A stretch of DNA of 20,612 nt from Ktedonobacterales bacterium (GTDB lineage Bacteria > Chloroflexota > Ktedonobacteria > Ktedonobacterales > JADMIN01): assembly GCA_015478575.1 (NCBI GenBank), contig JADMIN010000004.1:1-20612 (forward strand), written 5' to 3'. Made by a program: the position numbers and the translations under genes. The notes beneath the pieces are model-generated. The model was not told the DNA's origin. It searched no databases and worked only from the letters and a program-made list of their open reading frames with translations. Shown here piece after piece: positions 13,994 to 20,261 of this stretch (position 1 is the first letter of the stretch; every line of letters begins with the position of its first letter).

Positions 13994-14512
13994 CTAGGCG
14001 CGGTGATAGGCCGCCTCTTCAGGGGGCCTCCCCGAGCGTTTGGTCTTGGGTGTGCTGTGTATCTCGATCAGCGTCACCTTGCCGCCCGCCGCCTCGATCT
14101 GGGCGCGCGCTGAGGCGGAGACCTTGTGGGCGGTGACGTTGAGGGCGCGATCGAGTTTGCCTTCGCCAAGAATTTTGAGCATGCCCTTCGCGTGCGCTGG
14201 GCGAATCAACCCATGCGCGGCGAGCGCCTCAGCCGTGACCTCTTCGCCTGCCTGGAAACTGGCAAGCTCACGCAGGTTCATGACGATATACTCTTTCCGG
14301 AAGGGATTCTTGAACCCGCCCAGGTACGGCATACGCACCGCGAAGCGCGTCTGGCCGCCCTCAAAGTAGGCGGGGATGGACGAGCCGGTGCGGGCCTTCT
14401 GGCCCTTCTGGCCGCGGCCGGACGTCTTGACATGCCCCGAGCCATGCCCGCGCCCGACCCGCTTGCGCCGGTGGCGCGCGCCCGCGGGCGCGCGCAGATC
14501 GGTGAGTCTCAC
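13994..14512 (-). CDS. rplO: Ribosomal protein uL15 (L15)
   Basis: A late-assembly large-subunit protein. The N-terminal glycine-rich rRNA-binding arm is plain: RKRVGRGHGSGHVKTSGRG, QKARTGSSIPAYFEGGQT and RMPYLGGFKNPF, with the C-terminal globular part containing GLIRPAHAKGMLKILGEGK and IEAAGGKVTLIE. At 172 residues it is about 25 longer than usual because of a C-terminal extension past IEIH. Its GTG start overlaps the rpmD stop by 4 nt (GTGA), indicating translational coupling. Confidence 0.96.
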   Translation of the reverse strand: MRLTDLRAPAGARHRRKRVGRGHGSGHVKTSGRGQKGQKARTGSSIPAYFEGGQTRFAVRMPYLGGFKNPFRKEYIVMNLRELASFQAGEEVTAEALAAHGLIRPAHAKGMLKILGEGKLDRALNVTAHKVSASARAQIEAAGGKVTLIEIHSTPKTKRSGRPPEEAAYHRA

Positions 14513-14694
14513 TCCGCTATCTCCTCCACCTGCACCAGGTGTGATACTCTGCTGACCATCCCCCGCATGGTGGGCGTATCCGTATGCTCAACCGTGTGGT
14601 GCAGTCGCCGGAGGCCCAGCGCCTTGATCGTGAGCTTCTGTCGCTCGCTGTAGCCGATGGCGCTTTTCTTCCAGGTAATGCGTAATTTCGCCAT
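14509..14694 (-). CDS. rpmD: Ribosomal protein uL30 (L30)
   Basis: A 61-residue large-subunit protein: MAKLRITWKKSAIGYSERQK, then ALGLRRLHHTVEHTDTPTMR and MVSRVSHLVQVEEI, the full L30 pattern at normal length. GGAG lies 8 nt before the ATG. An extended -10 promoter ends about 22 nt upstream, so rpmD may begin a secondary transcript running through rplO and secY with a very short leader. Confidence 0.96.
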   Translation of the reverse strand: MAKLRITWKKSAIGYSERQKLTIKALGLRRLHHTVEHTDTPTMRGMVSRVSHLVQVEEIAE

Positions 14695-14715
14695 TGTAGT
14701 TGCTCCATTGGCGCT

Positions 14716-14744
14716 ATTCTATCATGTCTCGCGCCGCATGGCCA
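14716..14744 (-). promoter_or_regulatory. Extended -10 promoter upstream of rpmD
   Basis: On the minus strand TGGCCA, a 17-nt spacer and TAGAAT, with TGA directly before the -10. Matches to consensus are 4 of 6 and 5 of 6. The start point would be near 14709, only about 15 nt before the rpmD ATG. It is an AT-rich patch in a GC-rich spacer. Confidence 0.55.
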
Positions 14745-14851
14745 GCGGGCCGCGGGAGGTCATATCCCCCTTTGGCGCGGCGCTCGCCCGCTGCGTTGCC
14801 GCGAGTGGAAAGGCCGCTCGCCAGCATCCAGACACCCGATACACTCGCGCC

Positions 14852-15613
14852 CTAGCGTCGGCCACCGCGTCCGCCCGGGCCACCTGGCCCCCGTCCGCCG
14901 CCCGGCCCACCTGGCCCACGTCCACCAGGCCCGCCGCCGGGGCCACGTCCACCACCCGGCCCACCTGGCCCGCCGCCAGGCCCGCCACGATCGCCGCCAC
15001 GCCCGCGGCCGCCACGCCCGCCACGATCGCTCCGCTCCTCGCGGTCATCGCGTTCGGGTGGGGTGTACGCGGCGGCAGCGGCCGTCTGCTCGGCGATCTG
15101 CGCCGCGCGGCGCACGCCAACCAGATCAGCCATGGTGCGCCCGCGACGCCGTGCCTCCTGCTCGAAGGGGTACAGATCACGCAAGCTGGCCACCGCCGCC
15201 ATGACGGTATTCAGCGGGGTGGAGCTCCCCAGCGATTTGGTCAGGATGTCGCGGATGCCCACCGCCTCGACGACCGCGCGCACCGCGCCGCCAGCGATGA
15301 CGCCCGTACCCGGCGCGGCGGGCTTGAGCAACACCTCAGAAGAGGAGAAGGTGCCCCGCGTCAGGTAGGGAATAGTCGTGCCGACCAGCGGCACCTCGAT
15401 CAAATGCTTCTTCGCGTCCTCGACGCCCTTGCGGATGGCCTCCGGCACTTCGCCGGCCTTGCCCAGCCCGACACCGACGTGGCCCGCGCGATCGCCCACG
15501 ACGATCAGCGCGCGGAAGCTGAAGCGCCGGCCACCTTTCACTACTTTGGAGACGCGAGACACCTGGACCACCGTCTCCTCCAGGTTCAGCCGCGCCGCGT
15601 CAATCTTCGGCAT
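14852..15613 (-). CDS. rpsE: Ribosomal protein uS5 (S5) with a Gly/Arg/Pro-rich tail
   Basis: S5 lies on the 30S subunit back at the mRNA entry and affects decoding accuracy. Residues 1-175 are normal: VVQVSRVSKVVKGGRRFSFR (15-34), VGVGLGKAGEVPEAIRKG, then PAAPGTGVIAGGAVRAV and the C-terminal SLRDLYPF region. Normal S5 is about 165-170 residues; this is 253. Residues about 187-253 are an Arg-Asp-Glu stretch followed by RGG and GPGG repeats, low-complexity and positively charged. Start ATG with GGGGGG about 5 nt upstream, 14 nt after rplR. Confidence 0.96.
   Translation of the reverse strand: MPKIDAARLNLEETVVQVSRVSKVVKGGRRFSFRALIVVGDRAGHVGVGLGKAGEVPEAIRKGVEDAKKHLIEVPLVGTTIPYLTRGTFSSSEVLLKPAAPGTGVIAGGAVRAVVEAVGIRDILTKSLGSSTPLNTVMAAVASLRDLYPFEQEARRRGRTMADLVGVRRAAQIAEQTAAAAAYTPPERDDREERSDRGGRGGRGRGGDRGGPGGGPGGPGGGRGPGGGPGGRGPGGPGGGRGPGGPGGRGGRR
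14855..15025. repeat. Degenerate GC-rich repeat encoding the S5 Gly/Arg tail
   Basis: Several related units recur, for example GGCCCACCTGGCCC and CCCGCCACGATCGC (twice). They encode GPGG and RGG blocks at the end of rpsE. Copies are imperfect, so this repeat is older or more diverged than the ones at rpsI and rplM. Confidence 0.7.
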
Positions 15614-15627
15614 GTATCCCCCCGCGC

Positions 15628-16053
15628 CTAGAAGTCTAGCCCGCCTTTACGCGCGCCCTCGGCCAATGCCGCGACGCGTCCATGGTAGATGTAGCCCCCG
15701 CGGTCGAAGACGACCCGCTCGACGCCAAGCGCCTTCGCGCGCTCGGCGACCAACTGCCCGACCACGTATGCCTGCGTCACCCGTCGGTTCCCGGTGATGC
15801 CCCGGATCGCCTCTGGTGCCTCGTTGCCTTCGGGCAACGCTACGCCCCTCTTCATGAGCGGCGCGAACTCCGCATCGCGCGAGGAGGCTGCCACCAGCGT
15901 GCGGCCTCGCGCGTCGTCAATCACTTGCGCATAGATCTCGTTGGCGCTGCGGAAGACGGAAAGTCGCGGGCGCGTGGGGGTCCCCTGGACCTTCTTGCGC
16001 ACGCGCTGGTGCCGCCGCAGCCGCGCTTGATTCGCGTAATGTTTCTTGATCAT
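15628..16053 (-). CDS. rplR: Ribosomal protein uL18 (L18)
   Basis: Binds 5S rRNA in the central protuberance. Visible marks: RRHQRVRKKVQGTPTRPRLS (13-32), VFRSANEIYAQVIDD, TLVAASSRD, then VVGQLVAERAKALG (97-110) and VFDRGGYIYHGRVAALAEGAR (115-135). The 141-residue length exceeds the usual 115-120; the extra residues fall at about 64-92, between the AASS strand and the VGQ helix. GGAG lies 7 nt before the ATG. A 144-nt spacer separates it from rplF. Confidence 0.96.
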   Translation of the reverse strand: MIKKHYANQARLRRHQRVRKKVQGTPTRPRLSVFRSANEIYAQVIDDARGRTLVAASSRDAEFAPLMKRGVALPEGNEAPEAIRGITGNRRVTQAYVVGQLVAERAKALGVERVVFDRGGYIYHGRVAALAEGARKGGLDF

Positions 16054-16117
16054 GCCTCTGCTCCAGTCGTCACTCGCCGATGCGCGCTCGCCGCGTGGGG
16101 GAAAGATGACACGTGGC

Positions 16118-16132
16118 TGGCACTACGTGCCA
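16118..16132 (-). other. 6-bp hairpin in the rplF-rplR spacer
   Basis: TGGCAC-TAC-GTGCCA, perfect arms with a 3-nt loop, within the 144-nt spacer. No T tract or promoter is attached; function not evident. Confidence 0.35.
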
Positions 16133-16143
16133 CGGCCCGCGCG

Positions 16144-16168
16144 GTCCGCATCAATACGTCCGCATCAA
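16144..16168. repeat. 11-bp direct repeat in the rplF-rplR spacer
   Basis: GTCCGCATCAA occurs twice, separated by TAC. Non-coding. Confidence 0.85.
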
Positions 16169-16197
16169 GCGGGACGATACAGGGACGAATATCACGC

Positions 16198-16758
16198 CTA
16201 CTTCTTCTTGCCGCCGACCTTGCCGGCCTTGCCGGCCTTCCGGCGGATCTTCTCGCCCGCGTAGCGAATGCCCTTGCCCTTATAGGGTTCGGGCTTGCGG
16301 ATGAACCGAATGTTCGCCGCCACCTGCCCCACGAGCTGCTTGTCAATGCCAGCGACGTGGACGCGGTTCGTGCCCTCGACCGTAAACGAGATGCCTTCCG
16401 GCGGATTCACCTGCACCGGATGCGAGTAGCCCACCTGAAAGACCAAGTGATCGCCGACCTTCGCCACGCGATAGCCGACGCCGTTGATCTCCAGTGACTT
16501 AGTGAAGCCGTTCTGCACGCCCAGCACCATATTCGCGAGCAGTGTGCGCGAGAGGCCGTGGAGCGCGCGCATTTGGTTGCTGTCGTCTGGCCGCGAGACG
16601 ACCAGCGTGCCATCATCTTGCGTGCTGATCACGAACCGCGCGGGGAAGGTCCTGGTGAGGGTGCCTTTCGAGCCAGTGACCGTCACCCTATTGCCCGGCT
16701 TCACCTCTACCTTCACACCGGCTGGCACCGCAATCGGCGCTCGACCAATGCGTGACAT
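16198..16758 (-). CDS. rplF: Ribosomal protein uL6 (L6)
   Basis: Large-subunit protein near the factor-binding site. The 186-residue sequence begins MSRIGRAPIAVPAGVKVEV, has two similar halves, and carries the family signature KPEPYKGKGIRYAGE (about 156-170) before a Lys-rich end. AGGAG sits 6 nt before the ATG and overlaps the end of rpsH, 10 nt upstream. Length is slightly above normal because of the basic C-terminus. Confidence 0.97.
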   Translation of the reverse strand: MSRIGRAPIAVPAGVKVEVKPGNRVTVTGSKGTLTRTFPARFVISTQDDGTLVVSRPDDSNQMRALHGLSRTLLANMVLGVQNGFTKSLEINGVGYRVAKVGDHLVFQVGYSHPVQVNPPEGISFTVEGTNRVHVAGIDKQLVGQVAANIRFIRKPEPYKGKGIRYAGEKIRRKAGKAGKVGGKKK

Positions 16759-16768
16759 GACCTTCTCC

Positions 16769-17164
16769 TTACCAGACGTAGCAGACCACTTCGCCCCCCA
16801 GCCCTTGCTGGTAGGCTTTGCGGCCCGTCATGATACCCTTAGGTGTCGAGATAATGGCGGTGCCCAAGCCGCCACGCACCCGCGGAATGCCATCGCGCCG
16901 CGTATAGACACGCAGGCCAGGCTTGCTGATGCGCTTCAGTTGGGTCATCACAGGGCGCTTATCAACGTAGCGCAGGCTGATGGTGATCGTGCCCTGTGGG
17001 GGATCACGGTTCACCGTGAAATCGGCGATGTACCCTTCCTCTTTGAGGATGCGCGCGATGGCAACCTTCATGTTGGAAGTCGGAATCACCACGCGCGTGT
17101 GCCGCGCCGCGGTGGCGTTGCGGATGCGTGTCAGCATATCCGCGATGGGATCAGTCATATTCAT
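16769..17164 (-). CDS. rpsH: Ribosomal protein uS8 (S8)
   Basis: A primary 16S rRNA binder and, in other bacteria, the repressor of the spc operon. Marks: TDPIADMLTRIRNAT, VVIPTSNMKVAIARILKEEGYI, ISKPGLRVYTRRDGIPRVRGG and LGTAIISTPKGIMTGRKAY. The start is set at the second of three candidate codons because GGAGGG lies 8 nt before it; an upstream TTG would leave 2 nt and the ATG two codons further 14 nt. The product is 131 residues, normal for S8. Confidence 0.96.
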   Translation of the reverse strand: MNMTDPIADMLTRIRNATAARHTRVVIPTSNMKVAIARILKEEGYIADFTVNRDPPQGTITISLRYVDKRPVMTQLKRISKPGLRVYTRRDGIPRVRGGLGTAIISTPKGIMTGRKAYQQGLGGEVVCYVW

Positions 17165-17188
17165 TGGCAAGTCCCTCCCCAGGCAGCC

Positions 17189-17374
17189 CTACCAGCTCGA
17201 CTTGGTCACACCAGGCAGCTCGCCACGCAGCGCCCGCTCACGGAAGCAAATGCGGCACAGCCCGAACTTACGGATGTAGCCACGTGGGCGCCCGCAGATG
17301 CTGCAGCGGTTATGCTGCCGCACAGGGAATCTGGGCTTGCGCTGGGACTTGACGATCATCGAAATCTTAGCCAT
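17189..17374 (-). CDS. rpsN: Ribosomal protein uS14 (S14), zinc-binding type
   Basis: A 61-residue 30S head protein. HNRCSICGRPRGYIRKFGLC followed by RICFRERALRGELPGVTKSSW gives C-X2-C-X12-C-X2-C at residues 24, 27, 40 and 43, the short zinc form (often called rpsZ). GGAGGGG sits 5 nt before the ATG. A longer frame extends upstream but only low-complexity sequence precedes the ATG. It is 24 nt before rpsH and 210 nt after rplE. Confidence 0.96.
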   Translation of the reverse strand: MAKISMIVKSQRKPRFPVRQHNRCSICGRPRGYIRKFGLCRICFRERALRGELPGVTKSSW

Positions 17375-17455
17375 CGTTGCCCCCTCCAGGGCAGGGGATC
17401 GGGCTTCGGCACAGACGCCGGTTTCCGGGCCCCAGTCCCGCTTTTCGCGGATTGA

Positions 17456-17482
17456 GCGCTGAGGACGATTCTCCTCAGGCGC
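17456..17482 (-). promoter_or_regulatory. 10-bp hairpin upstream of rpsN
   Basis: GCGCTGAGGA pairs with TCCTCAGGCGC with one bulged G and a CGATTC loop. A second small hairpin, CCGC with GCGG around AAAAG-type bases, follows it on the transcript near 17437-17449. These lie in the 210-nt rplE-rpsN spacer, where a regulator such as S8 acts in other bacteria; no match to a known site was seen. Confidence 0.35.
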
Positions 17483-17505
17483 TTCGTCAGATCGTGGCGC
17501 GCGCG

Positions 17506-17533
17506 CCTGGCATCTCGCACCTGGCATCTCGCG
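17506..17533. repeat. 14-bp direct repeat, 2 copies, in the rplE-rpsN spacer
   Basis: CCTGGCATCTCGCA is followed directly by CCTGGCATCTCGCG. Non-coding, next to the rpsN leader hairpin. Confidence 0.85.
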
Positions 17534-17584
17534 CCCGCGAGGCGTGTGGCGCCCGCGCTTCAGAAGTGCGGCGCGCCCCACGCG

Positions 17585-18223
17585 CTACTTGCGACGTACC
17601 GTCGCCGCGTCCCGTGGCCTGCCACGTGCCGCGCCGCGCGCCGTGCCCCGCGCCGTGCCCGTCGCCGCCGCGGCGTGCTGGCGGAACGGCATGCCGATCA
17701 GCGTGAGCAGCCGACGCCCCTCCTCGTCGGTGCGCGCGGTGGTCACGATGGTGATCTCCATGCCGCGCACCTTGTCAATTTTGTCGTAATCCACTTCTGG
17801 GAAGACGAGCTGCTCGCGAATGCCGAGTGTGTAGTTGCCGCGCCCATCGAAAGCGTCGGGCGTGACCCCTTGGAAGTCGCGCAGCCGCGGCAACGCCACA
17901 TTCACCAGCTTATCGAGAAAGTCATACATGCGCTGGCCGCGCAGCGTCACCATGCAGCCGATGGGCATGCCCTCGCGTAGCTTGAAGGCGGCGACTGAGC
18001 GCTTGGCCTTGGTCACCACCGGGCGCTGGCCCGTGATGTCGGCCAGATCGCGCACGGCATTGTCCATCGCCTTGGCGTTCTGGATGGCTTCGCCCATGCC
18101 GATGTTGATGACGATCTTGGCCGGCCCGGGCACCTGCATCTTATTCTGAAAGCCAAACTCTTTTTGCAAGGCGGGCGCGATCTCGCGCTCGTACCGGTCT
18201 TTGAGTCTGGATGTGATGGCCAT
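17585..18223 (-). CDS. rplE: Ribosomal protein uL5 (L5) with a repeat-derived tail
   Basis: L5 contacts 5S rRNA and P-site tRNA. Marks: MAITSRLKDRYEREIAPAL, VPGPAKIVINIGMGEA (31-46), ITGQRPVVTKAKRSVAAFKL, LREGMPIGCMVTLRG, and the 130-155 FGIREQ-type segment YTLGIREQLVFPEVDYDKID. Normal L5 is about 180 residues and ends near GMPF (178-180); here 32 more residues follow, rich in Ala, Thr, Gly and Arg, from a 12-bp repeat. ATG at 18223 has GAGGG 7 nt upstream; the frame extends further but without a ribosome site. It starts 2 nt after the rplX stop. Confidence 0.96.
   Translation of the reverse strand: MAITSRLKDRYEREIAPALQKEFGFQNKMQVPGPAKIVINIGMGEAIQNAKAMDNAVRDLADITGQRPVVTKAKRSVAAFKLREGMPIGCMVTLRGQRMYDFLDKLVNVALPRLRDFQGVTPDAFDGRGNYTLGIREQLVFPEVDYDKIDKVRGMEITIVTTARTDEEGRRLLTLIGMPFRQHAAAATGTARGTARGAARGRPRDAATVRRK
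17637..17660. repeat. 12-bp repeat in the 3' end of rplE
   Basis: CGCGCCGTGCCC twice, in frame, encoding the Gly-Thr-Ala-Arg units of the L5 tail. Confidence 0.8.
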
Positions 18224-18225
18224 CG

Positions 18226-18612
18226 CTAATCCCTCGTATGTTCCTGGATCGGCTGGCCGCACTGCTTGCAGACGCGGCGCACGCGCTCCTTCTGATCAGC
18301 GCCCATCGGCACATGCTCGTGCCCAATGCGCGTTGGCTTGCCACATTCCGTGCAGACGACCATCACATTCGAGGCATGCAGTGGCATCGGCTTCTCGATG
18401 ATGCCCGCTTGCATACCTCTACGGCCCGCTTTCACGTGTTTCTTGGCGATATTGATGCCTTCGACAATGACTTTGTTCTCGCGGGGCATCGCGCGGGCGA
18501 CCGTTGCGCGCTTGCCCCGGTCTTTGCCGGTAAGCACGAGAACGGTATCCCCCTTATGCACGTGCAGCTTGGCCAGGTGCAGGGGCTTCCGCTCATTCTG
18601 ATTCGTTGACAT
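18226..18612 (-). CDS. rplX: Ribosomal protein uL24 (L24) with a C-terminal zinc-ribbon-like end
   Basis: L24 initiates 50S assembly and lies at the tunnel exit. The KOW region is clear: HVHKGDTVLVLTGKDRGKRA (17-36), NKVIVEGINIAKKHVK, and IIEKPMPLHASNVMVV. At 128 residues it is longer than common; the end has Cys 87, Cys 90, Cys 115 and Cys 118 in two C-X2-C pairs with GKPTRIG between, likely a zinc site found in some L24. ATG at 18612 with AAGGGAG 8 nt upstream is preferred over a longer frame. Confidence 0.95.
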   Translation of the reverse strand: MSTNQNERKPLHLAKLHVHKGDTVLVLTGKDRGKRATVARAMPRENKVIVEGINIAKKHVKAGRRGMQAGIIEKPMPLHASNVMVVCTECGKPTRIGHEHVPMGADQKERVRRVCKQCGQPIQEHTRD

Positions 18613-18710
18613 CGCTGCTACTCCCTTGCCCTTTGGCCGATCACAAGCGCTTGCGGGCAAAAACGCCGCGCCGCGTGGTGGCCCCTCGGCCACCGTGCTC
18701 CCCCTCCGCG

Positions 18711-19079
18711 CTAGAGCACTTCAGGCGCAAGCGAGATGATCTTCATAAAGTTGCGCTCACGCAGTTCACGGGCGACCGGCCCAAAGATGCGCGTGCCGCG
18801 TGGATTGTTGCCCGCGGAGATGATCACCGCGGCGTTCTCGTCGAACCGGATATAGCTGCCGTCCTGGCGCCCGTACTCCTTGGCGACGCGCACGATCACC
18901 GCCGTGACCACCTCGCCCTTCTTGACGGTGCCATTGGGCTGCGCTACTTTCACCGACGCCTTGATGAGATCACCGATGCCGGCCCAGCGTCTGCCGGAGC
19001 CGCCCAGGACGCGGATGCACATGATCTCTTTGGCGCCAGTATTATCGGCCACCTTGAGCCGGGTCTGTGGCATGATCAT
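18711..19079 (-). CDS. rplN: Ribosomal protein uL14 (L14)
   Basis: A 122-residue protein at the subunit interface, the usual length. MIMPQTRLKVADNTGAKEIM, VLGGSGRRWAGIGDLIKASV, EVVTAVIVR, SYIRFDENAAVII and GTRIFGPVARELRERNFMKI are L14 segments in order. Start ATG lies 1 nt after the rpsQ stop without a clean ribosome site of its own, so re-initiation after rpsQ is likely; an ATG two codons later is an alternative. Confidence 0.97.
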   Translation of the reverse strand: MIMPQTRLKVADNTGAKEIMCIRVLGGSGRRWAGIGDLIKASVKVAQPNGTVKKGEVVTAVIVRVAKEYGRQDGSYIRFDENAAVIISAGNNPRGTRIFGPVARELRERNFMKIISLAPEVL

Positions 19080-19080
19080 G

Positions 19081-19443
19081 TTAGCGCCCGCTTCCCTTGC
19101 CGCCTTCGAGCTTGGCGGTCACTTCTTCCACTGGCATCGTTTGCTCGGCGCGCTTGAGAATCGCCACCAGACGCCAACGCTTCTCTTTGCTCAGCGGCCG
19201 CGTCTCCTCGATACGCACCATGTCGCCGATGCGCGCGCTGTTCTCTTCGTCGTGGGCCTTAAACCGCGTGGTATTGCGGTAGGTCCGTTTGTAAACGGGG
19301 TGGCGCTTGAGCGATTCGACCGCGACCACGATGGTCTTCTGCATCTTATCGCTCACGACGCGCCCCTCTTTTTGCTGGCGGCGGCCCGGCTTCTTGGCTG
19401 GCGCTTCGGCCGAGGGAGCGCCGCTGGGTGCTTGCGCTTGCAT
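19081..19443 (-). CDS. rpsQ: Ribosomal protein uS17 (S17) with an N-terminal extension
   Basis: A primary 16S rRNA-binding protein. The core is GRVVSDKMQKTIVVAVESLK, RTYRNTTRFKAHDEEN and GDMVRIEETRPLSKEKRWRL (about 27-92). Normal S17 starts near the KEGRVV segment; here about 25 residues of Ala/Pro/Lys-rich sequence come first, and about 20 follow the core. The start is supported by GGAGGAG 10 nt upstream, which overlaps the end of rpmC 7 nt away. Confidence 0.95.
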   Translation of the reverse strand: MQAQAPSGAPSAEAPAKKPGRRQQKEGRVVSDKMQKTIVVAVESLKRHPVYKRTYRNTTRFKAHDEENSARIGDMVRIEETRPLSKEKRWRLVAILKRAEQTMPVEEVTAKLEGGKGSGR

Positions 19444-19450
19444 GCGTGTA

Positions 19451-19705
19451 TTACTCCTCCACGGCCGCGGACCGGAGCACGCCTGTGGCTTCGAGTGCCG
19501 CGGCCTGCCGCAGTTCGCCCAGATGGTGCATGAGTCGCGCGATGTCCGCGCGTGTCTTCGCGAATTGGCGATGATCTTTGACTTCGCCGCGCTTGAGCTG
19601 GAGGCGCAGATCAAAGAGATGCCGTCGCAGTTTAGCCAGTTCTTCCTGGGTCTGCGCCTCCGGCATCGCCCGGATGTCGCGGCGGCGCTCACTAAGCTTG
19701 GACAC
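19451..19705 (-). CDS. rpmC: Ribosomal protein uL29 (L29)
   Basis: A helical-hairpin protein at the tunnel exit near SRP and trigger factor. The 84 residues show EELAKLRRHLFDLRLQLKRG and NHRQ-type VKDHRQFAKTRADIARL, the L29 core, with about 17 extra residues at the C-terminus. GTG start has AGGAGG 6 nt upstream, a strong site; a longer frame upstream lies inside rplP. The start overlaps the rplP end by 14 nt. Confidence 0.95.
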   Translation of the reverse strand: MSKLSERRRDIRAMPEAQTQEELAKLRRHLFDLRLQLKRGEVKDHRQFAKTRADIARLMHHLGELRQAAALEATGVLRSAAVEE

Positions 19706-20123
19706 CTTCCGCCTCCTGCCGAACAACAAATTTGGTATGAATAGGCAGCTTGTTCGCGGCCAGCCGCATGGCCTCTTTGGCGACGTCCTCGCGGACCCCA
19801 CCCAGTTCAAAGATCATGCGCCCCGGCTTGACGACCGCCACCCAGTGATCGGGTGCGCCCTTGCCGGAACCCATCCGCGTCTCGGCCGGCTTCGCCGAGA
19901 CTGGCTTATCGGGGAAGACGCGGATCCAGACTTTGCCGCCGCGCTTCATGTAGCGCGTCATGGCGATACGGGCCGCCTCGATCTGGCGGGCCTCCAGCCA
20001 GACAGGCTCTAGCGCCTGCAAGCCAAACTCACCGAAGGCAACGGTGTTGCCCCGGTGCGCCTCGCCGCGCATACGCCCGCGATGCTGCTTACGGTGCTTG
20101 GTTCTTGACGGTGCCAGTAGCAT
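19692..20123 (-). CDS. rplP: Ribosomal protein uL16 (L16)
   Basis: Large-subunit protein at the A-site tRNA elbow. The 143-residue sequence shows MLLAPSRTKHRKQHRGRMRG, FGEFGLQALEPVWLEARQIE, RGGKVWIRVFPDKPVSAKPA, RMGSGKGAPDHWVAVVKPGR and the ending KLPIHTKFVVR, all L16. GGGAG sits 8 nt before the ATG. Its end overlaps rpmC by 14 nt, and a 138-nt spacer with no clear signal separates it from rpsC. Confidence 0.97.
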   Translation of the reverse strand: MLLAPSRTKHRKQHRGRMRGEAHRGNTVAFGEFGLQALEPVWLEARQIEAARIAMTRYMKRGGKVWIRVFPDKPVSAKPAETRMGSGKGAPDHWVAVVKPGRMIFELGGVREDVAKEAMRLAANKLPIHTKFVVRQEAEGVQA

Positions 20124-20261
20124 GGCTCTTGCTCCCGTTCACCGCCCTCTGGATGGCCCTCTCTCTTGAGACGAGGCGCACCAGCGAGCGGCCACGACTA
20201 TGCGAGCTTTGGGCGCGGCTCGCGCCCTGCGCGCGATGCTGATCGCGACGCCCGCTCGCGC

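Noticed and set aside
14657..15631. 324-codon plus-strand frame opposite rpsE
   Set aside because: Antisense to a clear S5 gene and its repeat tail; composition is low-complexity shadow sequence.
16484..17455. 323-codon plus-strand frame across rplF, rpsH and rpsN
   Set aside because: Antisense to three certain ribosomal protein genes; no family resemblance.
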